Part shown: piece by piece, positions 26,667-37,795 of the stretch | Layout of the letters: the number at the start of each line of letters is the position of its first letter | Position numbering within the stretch: position 1 is the stretch's first letter | DNA from: Magnolia sinica | Taxonomy: Eukaryota; Streptophyta; Magnoliopsida; Magnoliales; Magnoliaceae | DNA length: 64,000 nucleotides | Direction of reading: 5' to 3' | Assembly (NCBI RefSeq): GCF_029962835.1 | Contig: NC_080583.1 | Coordinates: 2,604,001-2,668,000 of the forward strand | Made by a program: the position numbers and the translations under genes | Notes under the pieces: generated by a model | Seen by the model: the letters and a program-made list of their open reading frames with translations, nothing else | Databases searched by the model: none | Told to the model about the DNA's origin: nothing

Positions 26667-27540
26667 CCTTCGCTATAAGTAGAATTCGGTGGGGGGAAAT
26701 TCTTTTAACAAAACAATAGCTGCTATTTAGATAGATGTTTTTCAAAACTAATCATTACATTGATCAACGGTTAGAATTCTCTAATAAAAAGTATGAAGTG
26801 ATGATTATTATCTTCTGATGAATTTGAAATTTTAACAATTTATTTAAATAAGACCTTTAAAAAGAGATATTTTTTCAATAATACTGATGGAAATAACTAC
26901 TAATAATTATTACTTTATTCACATGTACACTATAGATTCTTTTTATCTAAACACATCATTTAGAACTACTTGGCATAACTCCATCATCCATTAGGTACCT
27001 TGGCCATATACTCCACGTGACTGGAAATGGAAACCATATATCTAAGGGGCTAGACTCGTATATCAATCATGCACTACTTGGAAAAATGTTAGTGAGTCAT
27101 CCACCTAACATGTTGAACTTGTGTCAATTTCTAAACTATCCAAACTGTAGGTCCTATTGTGGATGAAACATATCATTGAAAGTGAACTGATCAAGAAATT
27201 GTAAAAATTCAGTTAAGGGCTATCTAAATGAATGGTTCGGAGTAAAATAGTGAATAAGACAAAGTCAAAGAAAAAAAAGTCAGATTTCTAATATTATCTT
27301 CTCCATGCATTTTTCAGTTATTCTCTATCCACAATTAAGTCAATGTATTTGGATTGTTATACAAATATATGTAGGTGTATAGTTGAAGAGTCCACCCAAC
27401 ACTTTTATTTCTCAACTCAAGTCAATGAGTCTTTCAAGCTATTACCAAAACTTAACAAAATGATTTTCTTGTAAGGTCAATTTAGGATATGCACCCAAGG
27501 GATGATCCCATATGTACGTATATGAATTTTGACACATTCA
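26667..27540. other. No gene recognised between the large retroelement and unit C
   Basis: AT-rich. The sequence right after the AGATG duplication (CCTTCGCTATAAGTAG) is the original continuation of the site at 14872. No terminal repeats or domains seen. Confidence 0.5.
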
Positions 27541-30500
27541 AAGTTTTTCTATAGTTGTGATGGATTTATTCCACAACTACTGGCCTAAGAAAATTTAAGT
27601 TTTTTTTTTTTTTTCCAAAATCTATATATGAAGTTTATCATTTAGAAATCTCTGAAGTATGCAGAGGTCAAGCTTTATGGGCCCCACCATAATGCTAGTC
27701 AGACATATCCACCCCATGGGCCTAAAAATCAATCCAATCTATGCCTTGGGTGAGTTGCACGACAAACAACAGTTGAGAGTGGATGCCCACCTATTGAAAC
27801 CTTCTTGCTTAGTTATAGGACCCAATGAGATGTTGTTTAGACATCAAGCTTATCCATTGTATGTGTCATAATTGGAAGAGATTAATACAAAATCTTAAGC
27901 CATTTCAAAACTTAATAGTCTCCACCAGGTGCTTTTAAATGTTTTAAGCATGACTTCACATGGTTTTAATGGTGTGGCCCACCTATAAGTTCAGGATATG
28001 GCCAATTTTTAGGACATCCTTTGACCTAAAGGGACCAACCAAATGCACAGTGTGGATGTCCATCACACATCACGGTAAGAGGCTCATAGAGCTGAGTCTG
28101 AGTCTCGAGTAGAGGAGGTCCCTCCTCTCAACCACCCACCTCCAATATAGATAAAGGAGTCTCATACTCCCAAAATTTCTACAGTTGGAATTCTCATAGA
28201 AGACCAAAGGACTGCAAAAGGCAGAAGTAGAAAACTAAAGTGCAGGAAAGTTTCCGAAAAGAATAGGGAGGGAGAATGGTACTGTAGGCCAAGAAGATTG
28301 AAGAGAAGGTCCTGAATTCGGGTTATGTTACGGATGGATAACATCCTTGTGTGGAATGCCTAGGGAGTAGAAATTCAATCCACTCTGGCTTCCTTTTCAA
28401 AGTTGATTAGGAGCTATAATCCTTTGTTGATAGCGATCCTCGAACCTATGTTGAGAGACAATAGAAGGGTGGGAATTGGTTTGAAACTTGGTTTCCATTC
28501 TTCCCTTTCCAACATAGATGAAGAGGATAAAATCTGGGTGTTCTACTGGAATCACCTTAATGTGTCAGTTGTGTCTATCTCTAACTAGATGATATCTCTA
28601 AATGTTTGTTTGCAGAACTGTAGGTAGCCCATCCTGCTTTCAGTGGTTTATGCTCATTGCTACAGATTTCAAAGAAGGTCATTATGGGAGGAAATGACAA
28701 CTATCAACAGATCTATCCAAGGCCCTTGGGCGGTAGGAGGAGATTTCAACACAGTAGCTTCTGCAGAAGAGAGACTGGGGATAAGAAATCTAGACTCGGC
28801 TAGCTCATCTAAGTTTGTAGAAGCGATTCATGAAGCATGCCTTTAGGACACAGGATTCACTAGTAATAGGTTCACCTAGAGCAACAACAGAGCAGGCCTG
28901 GCTCGAGTCTGGGCGAGGCTTGATAGGGTGTTGTAAAATGACCATTGGGCCTCTGCTTTCCCGTGATTCAGAGTAAAGCACCTGGCCCGTGTTAGCTCAG
29001 ATTACGCTCCACTCCTGCTTTCTTTCCCTGGGTAACCTCGAACTCTGGCAGGCCTTTTAGATTCCTTAGGTTGTGGACGTTTCATGAAAATTTTTTACAC
29101 ATAATTGAGGAAGCCTAGGCGGGTGAGATCTCTATGCAGCCAATGATAAATATCCAGTTAAAATTAAGAAGAGTGAAGATGGTTCTTAAAATCTGGAATA
29201 AGGAAGTTTGTGGAAACATTTTTCTCTGGGTCAAACAAGCTGAATAAGAGTTGGCAGACATCGTGTCTAGGATGTAGGCTTCGTTGGAGGAGAATTTGCA
29301 GCAGGAATGTATGGCAGCTAGGCAGAGGCTCTCTAAATGGCAATTAATGGAGGAGGTGTTCTAGAAACAAAAGGAAAGGAACTCTTGGCTACAAGAAGGG
29401 GACAAGAATATGAGGTTTTTTCAGGCTTCAGCCTCCGATAGAATCAAAAGATCGAAAATTGTCTCTGTTTCAGATGAATCGGGCCACGTGTGTATAGGCC
29501 AAGAGGCCATTAAATCAGCGGCGGTAAACTTCTTGTCGAACGTCTTCAAGACAGAAGATACAACGCCCTATGCTGATTTTCTACTAGCCATCCCTCCTCT
29601 CATTTCTGTCCAGGACAACGACGATCTGATGCTGCCTCCTTCCGGAGCTGAGGTTCATCAGGTGGTATGTGCGATTCCCCAAGACGGAGCAGCAGGTTCA
29701 GACAGCTTCTCAGGTGTTTTCTTTGCGCATTGCTGACATATTGTAGGCGATGATCTCAATAAAATAGCAATTTTTCTGTTTGATAGAGGAGTTTTCCTGA
29801 GAGCCTTCTCCTCTTCTCTAATTTGTCTGGTTCCAAAAGTGCCAGCAGCGACATCCTTTATAGTCTATTACCTGATCAATCTGTGTAATGTCATCTACAA
29901 AATTTTTTCAAGATCCTTGCATACAGATTGAGCAGACTTCTTCCTAAGCTGGTTTCTCCGAATCAAGGCGAGTTTATCAAGGGCCTCCCAATCACGAAAA
30001 ACATAGCTTTTGCTCAAGAGGTGATCAAAGAGATTAACAGGAAGATAAGAGGAGGGAATATTGTGCTGAAACTAGATCTGAAAAATACCTATGATAGGGT
30101 GGATTGGGGTTTCCTAAAGCTAGTGCTAAGAAAATTTGGATTCAATGAAAGCTGGATTTCACTGATAGAAAGTTGTTGGGGAAACAACTGATTTTCTGTC
30201 TTGATCAATGGCGAGGCGGTTGGTTATTTCAGCTCGTCTAGAGGCCTTTGATAGGGAGATCCAATATCTCCTGGGCTTTTCATTCTGGCCGCAGAAGCTT
30301 TCTCTAAGATTTTTAGGCAACTGATGGTTTACAGGAGGAGCCAGCCTTCCAAGATCCAGAGAGGATGCCCGTTATCATCCCATCTACTCTACGCTGACGA
30401 TACGCTGCTGTTTCTTAATGGAAGTAAATCTTCGCTGCAAGTGATTAATAATTTTCTTTCTTCCTTCCAGGCAACTTCGGGTCAAATAATCAACCAGGGA

Positions 30501-33046
30501 AAAAGTTGTTTCCTCTGCTCAGATAAGCTCCTTGCAAGTAGGATTAGATCCATTGAACGTCTCTTAGGAATGGGAAGAGCCAACTTGGGGGTTCGATATC
30601 TTGGTGTGCCGCTTGCAAGGGGGAGAGTCAGGGTTGCAGACTTTCAGTTTTTATTAGATAAAGTTGATAAGAAAGTTAGTGGTTGAAAAGCAAGGCATTT
30701 ATCCTAAGCAGGTAGAGTTACCTTCATTTGGCATGTAATATGCAGCATTCCTCTGCATGTCATGGCTGCATTGGAGGTCCCGAAGTAGGTGTTAGCAAAT
30801 TTGAAAAAAAGTTTTACGAGATTCTTTTAGGGTTGGGCGGAAGGTAAAAGAAAGTTTTACTGGATATTTTGGAATAAAATAGCTAGGCATGTCGAGGAGG
30901 GCGGCTTGGGAATCAAAACGTTTTAAGAGGTGGTGGATGTTATGAGAAAGAAGATGGCTTGAGACGTGAAATTCGGTAAGTCAATTGGCCCATGGGTTAA
31001 GCTTATGAGAGCAAAACGCCTCCTAGACCTCCACCCATTGCAATCAGTTCCTACATCTACTGCTGTCTCCCCATTATGGAATAAAATCAGGGTGATGCTG
31101 CCCAAGATTGATGAAAATGTTCAGTGGAACGTGGGTAATGGTGAGAGAAGTCTATGGAGAGATAATTGGACCGGATTGGGCAGTTACTGCAGAGAGCAAC
31201 CAGGCCTGTCCCAGACGCCCTGATGTGCCAGCCGATTAAAGACTTTTTGGGGCTAACTTAGCCGATGCCCCCTTCCTCAGTTTTCTCCTTCCTGCCGCAG
31301 GAAGTGTTGGACTATATCTTCCAAGGGGGGTTCACCACTTCAGTAGACAACGACAGTTGTTTCTGACCGCACGACCCTTCAAGTATGTTCTCCTGAAGTC
31401 AAGGTGGGATAGAGGCAGGACAGTGTCCCCTCTTAGAAACTAGTCGGTGTGGGTGTGGCTCGGTAAATTGCCTCCAAAGATGATGATATTTTTGTGGAAG
31501 TTGCTGCAAGACGCAGTGGGTGTAGATGACAGAATTCAAGAGAAAGGTATCCATATGGTGTCTAGGTACGTCTGCTACATTGAGGGGAGCAATCAGTGCC
31601 CAGACACAGAATCAATTAGCCATCTGTTTCTTTACGGCCAGTTAGCAAAGAAGATCTGGTCCCATTTCAGCGTAATGTTTGGGATCTCCTTCATGCAAAA
31701 CCAATCGGTGGTGGATATGCTCAGGCAATGGTGGGTCCCATCTTCTATTGGAGGATTCCCCTCTATTCGTAGAACCCTCCCTGGGCTTGTTTTCTGAAAA
31801 ATCTGGTGTCCTAGAAATGCAGCCAGGTTCAATTATAAATCAGTTCTGATTGAAGCTTGTTTGTCCCAAATAAAGTGGTGGATGAGGTCATTGGTCGGCA
31901 ATGAAGATAGGGTCCAAGCTTCGTCCCAAGGTATGCATCAAATCTGGGTTGGCCTATCTCTCCCCAAAGGAAAGAGAGGCTGGAAATCATAAGATGGGCC
32001 AGACCAGCCAACAACTGGGTTAATTTGAATATCGATAGCTCTGCTAGAGAAAACCCAGGTAAGTCGGGAGGTGGAGGTATAGTGAGAGGTGATAAAGGAA
32101 AATTTTTGTTCACCTTTAAGACAGGCTATGGGAACAGCTCTAACAAGTATGAAGGTCTTTTGTTGTCGCTTAACAGGGGCTATTCCAGATCGAGATAGAA
32201 TCAGATTCGAAACTGGTTATTGACCTCCTCTTAGGAAGATCTACCCCGTCTTGGCAATGGAGACCTTGGGTTGCTAGGATTGGTAAACTCATGGAAATGG
32301 GTATTATCTCTCTCAGGCTCATTCACAGAGAGGGGAATGGCCCGGCCGACGGTTTGGTCCGTATGGGAAGCGAGTTGCAATCGTCCCTCATCTTTGACAG
32401 TGTAAAAGACCTCCCGGCCCATATTCGGGACTTAGTCTTCTTAGATCGAGTTGACTTATGATCCATTAGGGCCTTCCCAGTGGGTCCCTAGCATGTTTTT
32501 TATGTTTAGGGGTATTTGGTTTTTTGTGTATGTTCACGATAGGTGCCCCCAATGTTATGCTGCTGTAGGGTACCGGAATTACTTCGTTTGGCTATACAAC
32601 ATAGTTGCCACTGAAATGAAATTTAGCTGGTTTTTTTTTTTTTTTTTAAAGGGGGGGCACAGAGCTTGAACTCATGGGAAGCTCTCATGAGGTAAACCTC
32701 ATAGCGTGTGTGTGGGTAGTTGTCTTAAATAAAGAGGTAATGCATGATACACGTGCACAAGATCCAAATCCAAGCTACATATTAAGTTAGTTTTAACAAG
32801 TGAACACGATCTATTCTACATAACCTAGCTATATATAGTTACGTCGTATCTACTAAAATAACATTAATGTATGGCTATAGAGTAAAAAGCTTTAAGTTGA
32901 TTCTCATATAGATATGCATGAATGGTTTGATGGTAGACACTCTGCATTTTAATGTTGAAGTATTAATGATAATAATTAAAGTTGATTCTTATACACTCAG
33001 TAACATCATTCCAAATTTTAAGATGAAAGCTTGAACATTCAATTTT
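27541..33046 (+). repeat. Repeat unit C, interrupted by a LINE
   Basis: Arms 27541-28100 and 32660-33046 match units A and B in order: the TTGTGATGGATTTATTCCAC word at the start, GCTTGAACATTCAATTT at the end. The gap between them is the LINE. Confidence 0.78.
28101..32655 (+). pseudogene. Decayed L1-type LINE retrotransposon
   Basis: Domains in order on the plus strand: endonuclease (start near 28330; VGGDFNTVASAEERLG at about 28734-28781), reverse transcriptase (LKLDLKNTYDRVDW near 30067, QGDPISPG near 30253, YADDTLLF at 30390-30413, then LGVRYLGVPLARG), a zf-RVT-like segment (31447-31690), and RNase H (about 32100-32450, with IESDSKLVIDLLLG). Many stops and frameshifts; ORF1 is not seen. 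It ends in a run of about 17 T (32632-32648), not A. Flanks GGCTCATAGAGCT and GGGCACAGAGCTT are a likely imperfect target duplication inside unit C. Confidence 0.85.
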
Positions 33047-33068
33047 GTTCAAGTGAGGAGGCAGATTG

Positions 33069-33434
33069 TTATGATGTGTTAACCAAATTTATATCTGGGT
33101 ATCTCAGCAACGAGTGAATTTTGGATATGGGAGGTTCATGCCGCATGACCTTTCATCGGAGTTAGTTCACCAATTATAACGAATACGATAATAACCAGTT
33201 GTTTATGAGCAATAACATTGCCTATAAGGTGGTTGGTATCGAATTAGTGTGCATCAAAATATTTGATGGGATGGAGCATATTCTAATGGATATGAGACAC
33301 ATTTCTGAGCTAATAAAAATCTGATATCTCTAGGAACTCTCGAGTCACTTGGGTGTAAGTTCACCGGGTTTGTTCAAATCCTAAAAGTTTCAAGAGGAAC
33401 ACTCATTATTATGAAGGCATAGCGGAGCAATAAT
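33069..33434 (+). other. Possible fragment of a Copia LTR junction
   Basis: TTCAAGTGAGGAGGCAGATT followed by TGTTATGATG resembles the pol-end / polypurine / LTR-start junction of plant Copia elements. The rest to 33434 holds no gene I can recognise. Confidence 0.25.
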
Positions 33435-33731
33435 TGTAACGCCCATATTTTTTAATAAAATTTAAAAAATAATATTTATTATTTGAAATCTCAAGTTGAG
33501 AGAGACAGAGAGAAAGATTTCGCATCTCTATCTCTCTCTCTTATCCAAAATCATATCTTTAGTATCCTACATAATCCTAACTTCTTATCTTATCTATCCA
33601 TAATATTTCTCCCTTCCATCTCTCTAATTCCCTCCTTGTATCTCTTAAATTCCTACCAAACACTTCCTTTTAAGGAGAAGAGTCATAGGAGGTATTCAAT
33701 TCAAAAGCCAAAAGATACCTTATGTACAACT

Positions 33732-33772
<41 letters not shown>

Positions 33773-34458
33773 CGTGAGAAAGTAATTTCATATTAGTACC
33801 TTTGTAATTTTAATATTCTTAACACAATATTTGGCCAGAGCAGTGAAATGGATGGTTTGGATTATCCTTACGCTTATTGTATATGCATGAATAAGAAGTA
33901 TCTTTTCATGCACAATTTAACCTACATGCAAAAATTTTCTTTATTCGTGTAATAATGAATGATTCAATTTATGGTTCTAAGATAGATTGAGTTTTTATGA
34001 ATCTTGATTAGGGTTTAGATTAGCTAAGTTTATGGTGTGCCGTATTTGTAATTAGTGGAAACGGCTATTCAATCCTAATAACATCAAACCGTTATTTCTT
34101 AGGCTAAATGAGTAACTGAATTGATTTGGTTTGTTAATTAAGATCTGAACCCTAGTTATCTCGACTTTTGGTAGGTCTTTATTTAGTTGCAGTTGTCTTG
34201 ATTATTCATTAATGGGTCAGTTAGATTTAAATTTTAAATGAACAAATCACGAGGCTACACTCGAGGTTTACGTGATTGGGCGAATTCGTTAGCTTCCTAT
34301 GATTGATTAATCGGATTTATGTGATTCTTTACTAGTACCACCCACGTATAGGCTCACCTCAAGCATTAAGGGTCAGTAAGTGACAACGTAAGTTAATTAT
34401 ATTGAAAATTTTTAAAAAATTTTGAAAATTCAAAATAGCGAAAATCCAAGACATTACA
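33435..34458 (-). mobile_element. Solo LTR, minus strand, distant relative of the large retroelement LTR
   Basis: Read on the minus strand it begins TGTAATGTCTTGGATTTTCG and ends GGGCGTTACA. The first ~250 bases align by eye with the start of the 14878 LTR (shared blocks CTTCCTATG.TGATTAATCGGA and CTTTACT.GTACCACCC on the plus strand). It is about 1 kb, much shorter than 3.5 kb. A GA array lies at 33733-33769. No clear target duplication. Confidence 0.7.
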
Positions 34459-34956
34459 AAACACTCATAATAAAAACCTTCAAACTGCCTATGTTAAAAT
34501 AAGTGGTATAGGAAATTCTTTCAAACTACTATACGTGCTAGTGCATTTTACCTTATAATATTTTAACCATCAAACAAGCTTCAAAATGAATATAAATTAA
34601 GGGACGTTAGGGCACTCGTATGTTTGTTTTTCAACATAACTTCAAAGCTTATTATTAAGGTCAAATGCACTAGCATATGCATAATAATAAATAAAGCAAA
34701 TATGAAACAACACATCCACTTTGACAATCAACAGAGTAATTATACAGCCATAAACATATCTAAGTTATTTCTTTGTTGTGATGCAAATGAAGAAGTTGCT
34801 CTCTTTGAAATAGTTCATGCAACTTGATAGACCAATCAGAATAACAGGTTCCCAAAACACTATTCCTAGGATCAATGCCTAGTGTACCACTTTCTCTTAT
34901 GTGCATAGCCCCATAATAACCCAACACCAAAAGATAATATATAGTCAGCTTAGATA

Positions 34957-34958
<2 letters not shown>

Positions 34959-35026
<68 letters not shown>
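34959..35026. repeat. AT microsatellite
   Basis: About 68 bases of uninterrupted AT. Confidence 0.95.
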
Positions 35027-35029
<3 letters not shown>

Positions 35030-35298
35030 GAGAGATTTTGCAAGAGAAAGGTTGGTTTGTCAAAATCTTAAGAAAACCAATCTATTATAAGATGAGTTAA
35101 AACTACCCGTTTTCAAACCGTTTTCAGTCCTAGAGAGTGGGCCACATTTAATGATTATAAGTAAAAAAGACATGCTCAACCCTACCAGACCAGGATCTGC
35201 ACCCTTTCATGTGCAAGCATTGTATGCCAATGTAGTGGGTCAATTGGTTTTCTCACTATTTTGTTTTTTATGCCAGCCTCTTTTTCATGTATTGTAGT

Positions 35299-35432
35299 AG
35301 AGTCCTTACGCATGGGTGGTACGTAGACTTACAAGAGTTTCAATAGGTAAGGCATGTCTTCAAGTCCTCATTGTGGTGAAATCAGCGTGTGTGTAAGCAT
35401 GTGTGTAAATAAATTTAAATAAATAAATAAAA
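35299..35432 (+). mobile_element. SINE copy, same family as the one at 11.3-13.0 kb
   Basis: Shares in order AGTCCTTAC, GTAGACTTACAAGAGTTTCA (other copy GTAGACTCTTAGGAGTTTCA), TTCAAGTCC at box B, GTGGTGAAAT and GCATGTGTGTAAA, then an AAAT-rich tail (35404-35432). Box A and B are more decayed than in the other copy. No clear target duplication. Confidence 0.6.
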
Positions 35433-36102
35433 AGCTAGCTAGAGCATAATAGCATTTTTTTCAAAGTGGGTTGGAATGCATTATATACAGTTTCCACAGC
35501 TTGCCTTAATCAACGTCTGACAATAGTTTTGAACTACAAAAGTTAAAAGGTAACTCTTTAGCTATTTCTTTTTGGAGTGACAACGGCAGGAAATGGTCAG
35601 ATTATTTGTGGGACTTACAGTGGTGTGTATCTTATCCAAGCCATACATCAGGTGCATCCCACCAGTACCATGTGACGCCCCAAAAATCAGGCCAATCTAA
35701 TCATCAGGTAGGTCACAATATATGAATTTAAAGGTTTTTTCTTTTAATTTTTTCTTTTTACATGCAAGGGTGCAAACCTCATTGACAGCGTGGAATGTTG
35801 ATGTCATACAACATCATAGTGGACCCCACATAGCTCGATCGTACAGTAACTTATCATAAACTCTGGTGCTCTCGACAAGAAAACTAGCATGCAATATAAA
35901 CATGTATCATGAGCAGAGGCAGACTAATTTTTGAGCCACATCATTAATGGTGGGCCCACATGATGAATGGCCTGATGTAGAAGACACGTGAGATGCAAAT
36001 CACCACTTCTATCTCTTTCATCATATCACTTCGCCTTCCCTCCAAGGACTATGGAAGCCGATTAGGTGCCGTCCGATTCACCGAAGAAGGTCGGCCCTTA
36101 CA

Positions 36103-36523
36103 GTGGGGCCCACCTTGGCGTATATATGCTATATCTACACCGTCTATCCGTTTTATTAGATGATTCTGGGCATGAGACCAAAAATTAAAAAAATTCAAAT
36201 ATCAGATGGACCATACTATAGGACACCGTGATGATTGAACGCCCTACCATTAGAAAATTCATGGGGCCCACCGTAATGCTTATTTTCTATCCAACCTTTT
36301 GATAAGGTCACGTAAACTTGGACAAAGGGAAAAAATATCATATTGATTCAAAACTTTTGGTAGAAGAAGTTTTTAATGGTCAATCACTACTTTTTATATG
36401 GTATGGCCCAACTAAGATTTGGATCTATTTCAATTTTGGTCTCATGTGTTAAAATGATCTAAAAAAATGAATGGACGGTGTGGATATAGAATACCTACAT
36501 CAAGGTAGGTCCCCATAGTGGAG
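36103..36523. mobile_element. M1 MITE, near complete
   Basis: CAGTGGGGCCCACCTTGGCG at left; GTGTGGATATAGAATACC and a degraded GGTAGGTCCCCATAGTGG at right. Interior has GGGGCCCACCGTAATGCTTA, GATAAGGTCACGTAAACTTG and TTGATTCAAAACTTTTGGT. Confidence 0.8.
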
Positions 36524-37439
36524 CAGGAAGAACCGAAAATTCTATACATTTATCTCTCCAAAGGACACGTGGAAGAACGATCTTCACATCACGTCCGTCC
36601 ATATGTAGGTTCCTACCATGGATGGTTTGTGTTTAAAAATTCACTCCATTTAGATAATCCTATCCATCTGATCTGAGGCCATTGAAGCTGCGTGGGAAAC
36701 AAAAACAGTTTACGGAGTGTCTTCCAGGTCTTATTGCTAAAACCTAAGCCTTCCATCCAGGTGCCTGTATCCGAGTCGACGCGATCGAAACAACGTCCTG
36801 CCACGTGTCCTCTGTAGAGATGGATCTACCGTATTTCCGTTCTTCCCGCTCTACCGTTTCTCCTCTCATAGGTGTGCAGGGTCTGGTATGGTACATTCGT
36901 GCCTCGTTTCCACCCTGGATTGCATCTTTAGATTGATCTGAACCGTTCATGTTCTCCACCGTTCATTGATGACACTTACCTTTGAATCTTGAACATGAAT
37001 ATCAGCCATTAAATATTCGTCTTTATTTATCGTTCGCCGATAAGTTCGTTTTGCCTTGTGGCCTCCTAGGATCCAAACTCGTATAGCCTTCTGGTGGACC
37101 ACAGGTTGAGATAATCATATGATCTGGACCGTCCATTTTATTGATATTGTTATAAATAATTTATGATCTAGAAAGGACGTTTAATTAATGGTACTCATGT
37201 TTGATTTTTTGGATGTGATTGTGGGCCATCGAAATCCGTCTTATGCACTAGTTACAATCAAAATCATTCGTTCAACAAAAGGTTCCGATTTTGGGCCATA
37301 CATCACAGTGTCCAGATCATGGGCGGTTCCCATCATCTGACCATCTCAGCATGTGGTCCCCAAAGGCGACATATGCTCTGACCCAGAGTCAAAGATATGG
37401 GCGGTTTGCATGGACGGCTGTTAGCCTCGTGACGCCAAA
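36524..37439. other. Intergenic, no gene
   Basis: No coding exon recognised on either strand. The minus frames at 36613-36959 lack any domain. Confidence 0.45.
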
Positions 37440-37795
37440 ACCAGCCAGCTAGCTGATGTCAAACCTTTGGGGCCCACCGTGATGTATGTTTTTTATGCAC
37501 GCCGTCCGTCCATATAGACAGTTCATCCAACTTATTCATGAGATCACACAGACCTGGATGAGGGGAAATATAAATATCAGTTGGATCCAAAACTTTTATG
37601 GCTACCAGGGAGTTTTCAACGGTAAGCATTAAATCCAAACTATTTCCTGTGATGTGGTCCACTTGAGCTTTGGATCTGCCTCATTTTTGGGATTATGCCC
37701 TAAACTGAGTTGGGAAAATGGATGGACCGCGTGGATAAGATACATGGATCATGGTAGGACCCACAGAGCTTTGAGACCACCTAGCTAGCTGGTGT
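37440..37795. mobile_element. M1 MITE with AGCTAGCT outer arms
   Basis: Left CCAGCCAGCTAGCTGATGTC and right ACCTAGCTAGCTGGTG form an outer inverted repeat, then GGGGCCCACCGTGATGTATG and its inverse. Interior in M1 order (AAATATCAGTTGGATCCAAA, GATGTGGTCCACTTGAGCTT). Confidence 0.8.

Larger units (their letters stand above)
34459..36102. other. Intergenic, no gene
   Basis: Holds the AT array at 34959-35026, the SINE at 35299-35432 and an M2 fragment near 35590-35730 (AAAAATCAGGCCAATCTAAT). Confidence 0.5.

Noticed and set aside
33435..34475. Target duplication ATAAT for the minus-strand LTR
   Set aside because: ATAAT abuts the left end, but on the right it occurs only about ten bases away, so it is not a valid duplication.
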